Shown one piece after another: positions 58,985 through 64,000 of a stretch of DNA of 64,000 nt. Numbering within the stretch: position 1 is the stretch's first letter; each line of letters starts with the position of its first letter. The DNA is from Chelydra serpentina. Its lineage: Eukaryota; Chordata; Testudines; Chelydridae. The position numbers and the translations under genes were made by a program. The stretch spans positions 1,550,001 to 1,614,000 of the forward strand of contig JBAIAC010000133.1 in assembly GCA_037349315.1 (NCBI GenBank), written 5' to 3'. A model generated the notes under the pieces. The model was given only the letters and a program-made list of their open reading frames with translations. It did no database searches and was not told the DNA's origin.

Positions 58985-61900
58985 GGAGCTGCAGATGCTC
59001 GGTACCCAGCTCTTAGGGCCAGGGGTTCCATGGGGGGCTCAGATAGCGCCTACCCCCACAGGGCCCCGATCCCCAGTTGTCACCTCTTGGAAAATCCACT
59101 GCCGTACAAACAGTAAGAAGAATTAAGAGGGCCCTTGCAGTCAGTTGCCTCAGTGACCACACCAGGTTAAGGGCAATTTCCCGAGAGCTCTTGGCGAGGC
59201 TGTAGGGGAAGCTAAGGGCAGTGGAGTTGTTATTATTATTTGTCAGACCGTAGCACCCAGGGGGCCCTGGTCAGAGACCAGCACCCCGTTGTGCGAGGCA
59301 CTGTACAAACACCGATGCCGCGTTTCTCCTGAGGATGGTGAGTGCAGCATAGCAAACGTTCTCCCCGTGTTGGGAGACGGGGGGAGTGGAAAGGCACAAG
59401 AGCTGCACACCAATGATAGGCAATTCTTCCAGCCTGACGCAGCTCTTTGGGGTCATGGGGCTGTTAGCTAAGAGGGGCTCTCCTGCAGTGACTTTCTCCG
59501 CTGGACCTCCTGTCATAAATTCCTCCTCCCGACCTTGTTCTAACTCTCTTTGTCTTGTACAAATATTCTTGCGGTGTTCTCCCTCCTCGCTGCTTAAACT
59601 GAGTAACTATAGAAACCAGTTTGCAGAGGTAAACACGTGCCCAGTACCCCTCCCGTTTGTGTCTTAAAACGATAAGTACTGAGGCCTATCACAAATAAAG
59701 TGGCCACGTGCCTCTGAAGCTGTCTGCTGGGGAGGGATTGTGTGCCCTTTGATCAAAGTTACTGGTGTTGGTGCATTTCTTTTCTTGGTCTCTGACAGCT
59801 TTGGAGTTCCAAACCAACTCCGCTCTAGCCGGGCAGTGAGTGGTGAGTAAGACAAGCTGATATTTACCCAACACCAACACAAGACACCCAGCAATTCCCA
59901 CTCACGCTCAACACACCGAAGTGTCCAAATACAGAACCACAGCTGATTGACCGGGATTTATTGCTCACCCCGTGACGGGGGCCGGCCCTCGTCTTTCATC
60001 CCAGGGTCTCCAAATGTTTCTCACTGACCGCTCCTGAGGCAGGTGACTATCGCAGGCACCGTTCCTGGAGCCGTTCCTGGAGAAATAACTTGTAAGTAGG
60101 TGGCTGAACCATGCATAGAATCCAGGAGCCCTGGCTGCTGGTCCTCTGCTCTACCCATTACACCACACTCCCCTTCCAGAGTCGGGAATAGAACCCAGGC
60201 GTCTGGGCTCCCCCTTCCCCCTCCTCCTTTTCTAACCATTTGGCACAAGTGTAAATGGTGGATTCTCCGTAGCATGAAGCCTTTAAATCATGCGTTGAGG
60301 CCTTCAGTACCCGAGCCAGAGATTCTGGGTCTATTCCAGGAGTGGGTGGGTGAGATTCTGTGGCCTGCAATGTGCAGGAAGTCAAACCAGATGTTCATGA
60401 TGGTCCCTTGTGACCCATCAAGTCTATGAGACACCGTGCCTGTCTATGTAATTAAAGATACCCCACACCCTTCCGTTTTAATTTCCATTGATTTATTGTC
60501 ATGGTAGCAACCATAAATATTCATTGTCATTGTGAAATGTCCCCCCACCCCCACCCCCCGCACGAGAGAACAGTCACACACAGCCTGTTCTAGGTGAACT
60601 GGGTCACTACACCCATTCACATCCTGCAGGAACACCCGACACAGGTGTCACCTGCCAACCTTTCCCCAACCCCCCTGGGCCCTCCCGTGTGCTCCAGGCA
60701 GGGCCCAAGGGAGCTGCCTCTCCACTGGGACCGGCTTTTATTGTATTGGCTTTGGCAAATAATGTGAATACAGTGACTCAACCCCACCTCCTGCAAACTC
60801 GACTCCCCCCTCAGGTGCCCAGCCCCCGAAGTCTGATCGGTGAAAACACCCATCCGTCGATCGTGCAATTGAAGGGTTTACGTGGGACCGCAAGGGAAGG
60901 GGGAGCTCAGCCCAAGGGCAAAGGAGGGGGTCTCGGTGGATCTCAAACCAGACAGCCAAGGGGACGGGGATGTTCCCCACCCGGACGCAGTTGGAGTACC
61001 ACTGCCCTTCCACAGTGCCAGGGGCGCCATCCTGCTCCCCAGTGCAGGGGTGGGAGCTGCGGCTGGCCAAGGAGCTCAGCCTCTCACCCTTCCCAGCCAG
61101 GACCCAGTGGACCCCATGTGGGCTCAGCTCAGGCTGTTTACTCTGTTCAATGCTTGCCTCCCCCCCGACCCCCAGCGGTTGCCGCAGAGGAGCTGGGCAG
61201 AGCTCAGAGGTCTCAGGTGGCAGACGCCGGGCACCTTGTTGGGTCTGGGCCCCGGGTGGGGATGGTCGCGCCCCCTGAATCCCACCCAGGGCATGAATGA
61301 ACCTGAGACAGGGCAGGGACGGGCCCCTCCGCTGGGCCCCACGCTGAGAACATACAAAGCCCCAGGCGTTACGCGGCTCCCGCCACCAATGGCCGCAACC
61401 CAGGACTGGGCTTCACCGGAAACTCGGCCCCAGGCCCCACCTCGGAACGCAGCCCCTGGGGCCCGAACCTCGCTCGCCCCCCGCTTGGAACTCGGGTCCT
61501 TGGACTTGGTTTGGAAGATGGGCCCAGGCCCCAGGCTCGCCCGTCCCAGCTTGAGCCCCAGACCCCGCCCCTGTCCTAGCTCAGGCCCAGAGCCCCCCTC
61601 CCAGCTCAGGCCCCCCAGGCTCGCCCCTCCCAGCTCAGATCCCCACCCCCCCTTCATCTCAGGCCCAGACCTGCCCTCACAGCTCAGGCCCCAGACCTTG
61701 CTCCTGTCCCATCTCAGGCCCAGACCACCCCATCTCAGGCCCAGACCACCCCATCTCAGTTCAGGCCCCAGGCTCCCCTCCCAGTCTGGCCCGCCATGGA
61801 GCCAGCGAGCCGACCCGCAGCTGGGGTTTTATTCCCTGGCTGAGGCCAGGGACGGGGTTACCCTGCAGGGTCCCCCCCCCCCCAGGCTCTCCCCCCCCTG

Positions 61901-62000
61901 CGCCGGGGTTCCCGCTGCGGGCTGGCCTCTGGGATCCCGCTCGCAGGTTCGCGCCGACACAGAACGGGAACGGGGCCTGGGCTGGTTTTTTTCCAGTTGT
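58985..62000. other. Intergenic between S100A16 and S100A14, third part
   Basis: MIR-like reversed piece at about 60100-60245 ('gggaatagaacccaggcgtc'). Minus-strand AATAAA hexamers occur near 59958, 60490 and 60738. A repetitive run of 'cccagctcaggcccc' variants covers about 61570-61790. None of the open frames resembles a known protein. Confidence 0.4.
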
Positions 62001-62002
62001 TT

Positions 62003-62008
62003 CTTTTA
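62003..62008 (-). terminator. S100A14: Candidate distal S100A14 poly(A) signal
   Basis: Minus-strand AATAAAAG about 1.67 kb beyond the S100A14 stop. It is the nearest AATAAA I noticed; a nearer variant hexamer may be used. Confidence 0.3.
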
Positions 62009-62224
62009 TTGATTTATACAAAAACGTTAGCAAGCGACACAAGTGGCTGCCGGCCCGGCACAGAGCCCTCTCCGGACAGGCTGGGGGCGGTGGTTTCTCC
62101 CCAGGCCCAGGGGTAACAGTCCCAGTCCAGGGAGGAACACTTCATAGCAATAATACTGGGCCCCCGTGGCTGGAGCCTCCCCCGGACGGGCTATGAACCG
62201 AGGTGGGACGGGACGGGCAAGGTC

Positions 62225-62375
62225 AATGGCAGAATCAGGAGTAGCACCCAGAAGTCCTGGCTTACCGCAGGTTCCCCTGCTCTAACCACTAGCCTGCACT
62301 GCCAGAGCTGGACTAGAACCCAGGAGTCCTGGCTCTCAGCCACCCCCCGCTGTAACCACTGGCCTCTGCTTCCTT
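62225..62375 (-). repeat. MIR-like SINE fragment
   Basis: The plus strand reads 'ccctgctctaaccactagcc' and 'ctggactagaacccaggagt', a reversed MIR with a repeated core. Confidence 0.6.
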
Positions 62376-63104
62376 CCAGTGGAACGTTCAACCCCCCACC
62401 CCGAGGATGCGCCTCAGTGGGGTCTGGGGTCAGAGTTGGTGTCAAGCGTGTCAGGGCTCCATAGAGAGCAGGAATGTCGGGGTGCGCAGTGCCCCCCGCC
62501 CCCTCCCGCCCCCCGCAGCCTTCACGTGCTGGGGCTCTGTTACAACTCTGAGTGTCCAGCTGTCAGGGGGGGGCGCTTGGGGGGTGTTGCACGCTCATCA
62601 CGCTGCAGGGGGGTGGGTCACGCTGCAGGGGGGGCCCCCACCCCCCTACCCCACCCCCGATCCTGCATGTGGCACTGGGACCACACTGTCAATCTAAAGA
62701 GCGGGGGTAGCCCCCTCAGCATGGAGCCAGAGTCATGCTGAACCAATAGCTGAGCCCCACACTCCATAGGCAAAGCAAAGATCCCAGACCCACGTCACAC
62801 CCCTCCCTGCCCTCCACCCACCTAGAGCCCTGGTTCCACACCTAACCCCAGCTCCTGGCTCCCTCCCCTCTCTTTCCAGCCCCCTCTCCCCATAGGCTTG
62901 AGCAACAGAGTCCACCCTACGCAGTGAGCTGCCCCAGGGTTGGCAGGGCCAGGTGGCTGTCAGCCGCCTCCCAAACGCCCCTCCCCGGAGATTGACCTGT
63001 AGGAACGGAGGGTCCAATGCCCAGCTCTGAACCCCAAACCAGCGACAGCAAGTGCTCGGGGCAGTGATCCAAGGATAGATCCTGGAACCAGGGAAAGGAG
63101 GAGG

Positions 63105-63535
63105 GGAAGGTTCCAGGGCTGGGCACAAGGATCCACAGAATCTAAAGGTTCCAGAGTAAAGTAGCGAAACCCCTGCATTTCAAGGTTCCAGAGCTGGGGA
63201 AACCCCACCCCCCAAGAATGTAAAGGTTCTAGAGCAAGAGAGCTAGAAAATGGCACATTTTAAGATTCCAAAACTGGCAGGGTTCAAATTTAGGGCTTAA
63301 AGTTTCTACACTAAAGGGATCGATGTCCATAAATGTAAGGTTCAAGAGCTGGAGGGACAACGCCACCTTCCCCCTCTCCCCCTCCACCGGCATTTACAGG
63401 TTCTGCAGTAAGGGAGAATGAAAAGGTTCTAGAGCAGGTGAGCAGAGGGGAGGGGGGTTTCTAGAGCAGGCAAGGTGGGCCCCAGACTGAAAAGGTTCTA
63501 GACTTGGAGGAAGGGAGAGAGGTTCCAGAGCTGGG
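63105..63535. repeat. Degenerate 37-bp repeat downstream of S100A14
   Basis: About twelve copies of 'aaaggttctagagc' or variants recur at roughly 35-40 base intervals (near 63109, 63146, 63181, 63224, 63262, 63299, 63339, 63397, 63422, 63456, 63490, 63519). It lies in the presumed S100A14 3' UTR. Confidence 0.8.
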
Positions 63536-63672
63536 GGAAGGAGAGAGGAGACGTGCCCCAGAAGGATTAACACTGCATTTTCAACACAACACATCATGGC
63601 CGACAGTCTCGCTCGCTCGCTCTCCATGCCGATGGTCTGAGGCCTCACGGTCCGAGCCTCCCCTCAGGCCTG

Positions 63673-63795
63673 TTACTTCTTCACCCGGCAGCCTTTGGCT
63701 GCCTCCCCGATGATGGCCCAGTACTCGCCGAAATCCAGCTTGGCCTCGTCGGGGTCCCCAAGGCACTCGATCTTCTCATCCAGCGAGCAGACATG
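63673..63795 (-). CDS. S100A14: S100A14, last coding exon only
   Basis: The final exon codes 41 codons including TAA, after a CTTCACAG acceptor whose AG ends at 63796. The remaining coding exon or exons lie beyond the right edge. LDEKIECLG, KLDFGEYW and IIGEAAK match human S100A14, an epithelial S100 with little or no calcium binding. Here loop position 1 is Gly but positions 9 (Asp) and 12 (Glu) are acidic, so the hand is less eroded than in human. The tail is shorter than the human one and ends CRVKK. Placement beyond S100A16 agrees with the mammalian gene order. Confidence 0.9.
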   Translation of the reverse strand, partial: HVCSLDEKIECLGDPDEAKLDFGEYWAIIGEAAKGCRVKK

Positions 63796-64000
63796 CTGTG
63801 AAGGGGGGGGGGGAGCCATCAGAAACCAGCAGAGACCCTGCCGGGTGGGGGGGAGCAGGGAGCCACCCACCCAGATGGGAAGGTGGGTGGGAAGTGGGGG
63901 TGCCGTGAGGGAGGATATGGTTGGGGTGGGTCTGCTGGAAGAGATGGGGGTGCAGTACGGTCGAGGTGCTGGTGGAACTGGGGCGGTACTGAGGACGCAG

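Noticed and set aside
60738..61070. Minus-strand frame with a protein-like run (WYSNCVRVGNIPVP) near an AATAAA
   Set aside because: I could not match it to a family or find splice sites supporting an exon; left as chance until RNA evidence appears.
60882..62012. Open frame of 376 codons on the plus strand
   Set aside because: Proline-rich low-complexity translation of a CT-rich repetitive stretch; no domain.

Overview
This window is vertebrate genomic DNA, most likely from a turtle. It covers most of a tandem cluster of S100A genes, all read from the minus strand. Each gene has the standard S100 layout: a short non-coding exon 1, a coding exon 2 with the N-terminal pseudo-EF-hand, and a coding exon 3 with the canonical EF-hand, joined by a phase-0 intron. 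In plus-strand order I read S100A6, S100A5, S100A4, S100A3, S100A2, an extra S100A2/A4-like paralogue, S100A16, and the last exon of S100A14, which runs off the right edge. This is the mammalian S100A6-A5-A4-A3-A2-A16-A14 order with one gene added between A2 and A16.

The host call rests on the repeats. There are CR1 LINE copies, tRNA-type SINEs with a CR1-like tail, high-copy families I associate with chelonians, MIR-like SINEs, and several non-autonomous hAT elements whose 8-bp target duplications can be read directly. A solo LTR with a 5-bp duplication interrupts one CR1 copy.

Layout: 1-3510, no gene seen; 3.5-6.7 kb S100A6; 7.6-11.8 kb S100A5; 11.8-16.3 kb CR1 with the LTR; 16.3-19.1 kb S100A4; 20.7-22.2 kb S100A3; 22.3-29.4 kb repeats, a GATA array and a possible plus-strand promoter; 29.4-32.1 kb S100A2; 32.1-35.0 kb SINE and CR1 relics; 35.0-38.3 kb the extra paralogue; 38.7-45.7 kb repeats; 45.8-51.6 kb S100A16; 51.6-62 kb repeats; 63.1-63.8 kb the end of S100A14.

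The products are small dimeric EF-hand calcium sensors. Exon-1 promoters with TATA boxes and downstream donors can be placed for A6, A5, A4 and the extra paralogue. A TATA-less first exon is likely for A2, a weak candidate exists for A16, and none was found for A3. The most unusual points are a non-GT donor in the extra paralogue, transposon-derived splice sequence in S100A16, a cysteine-poor S100A3 whose stop codon overlaps a poly(A) signal, and several large palindromes.
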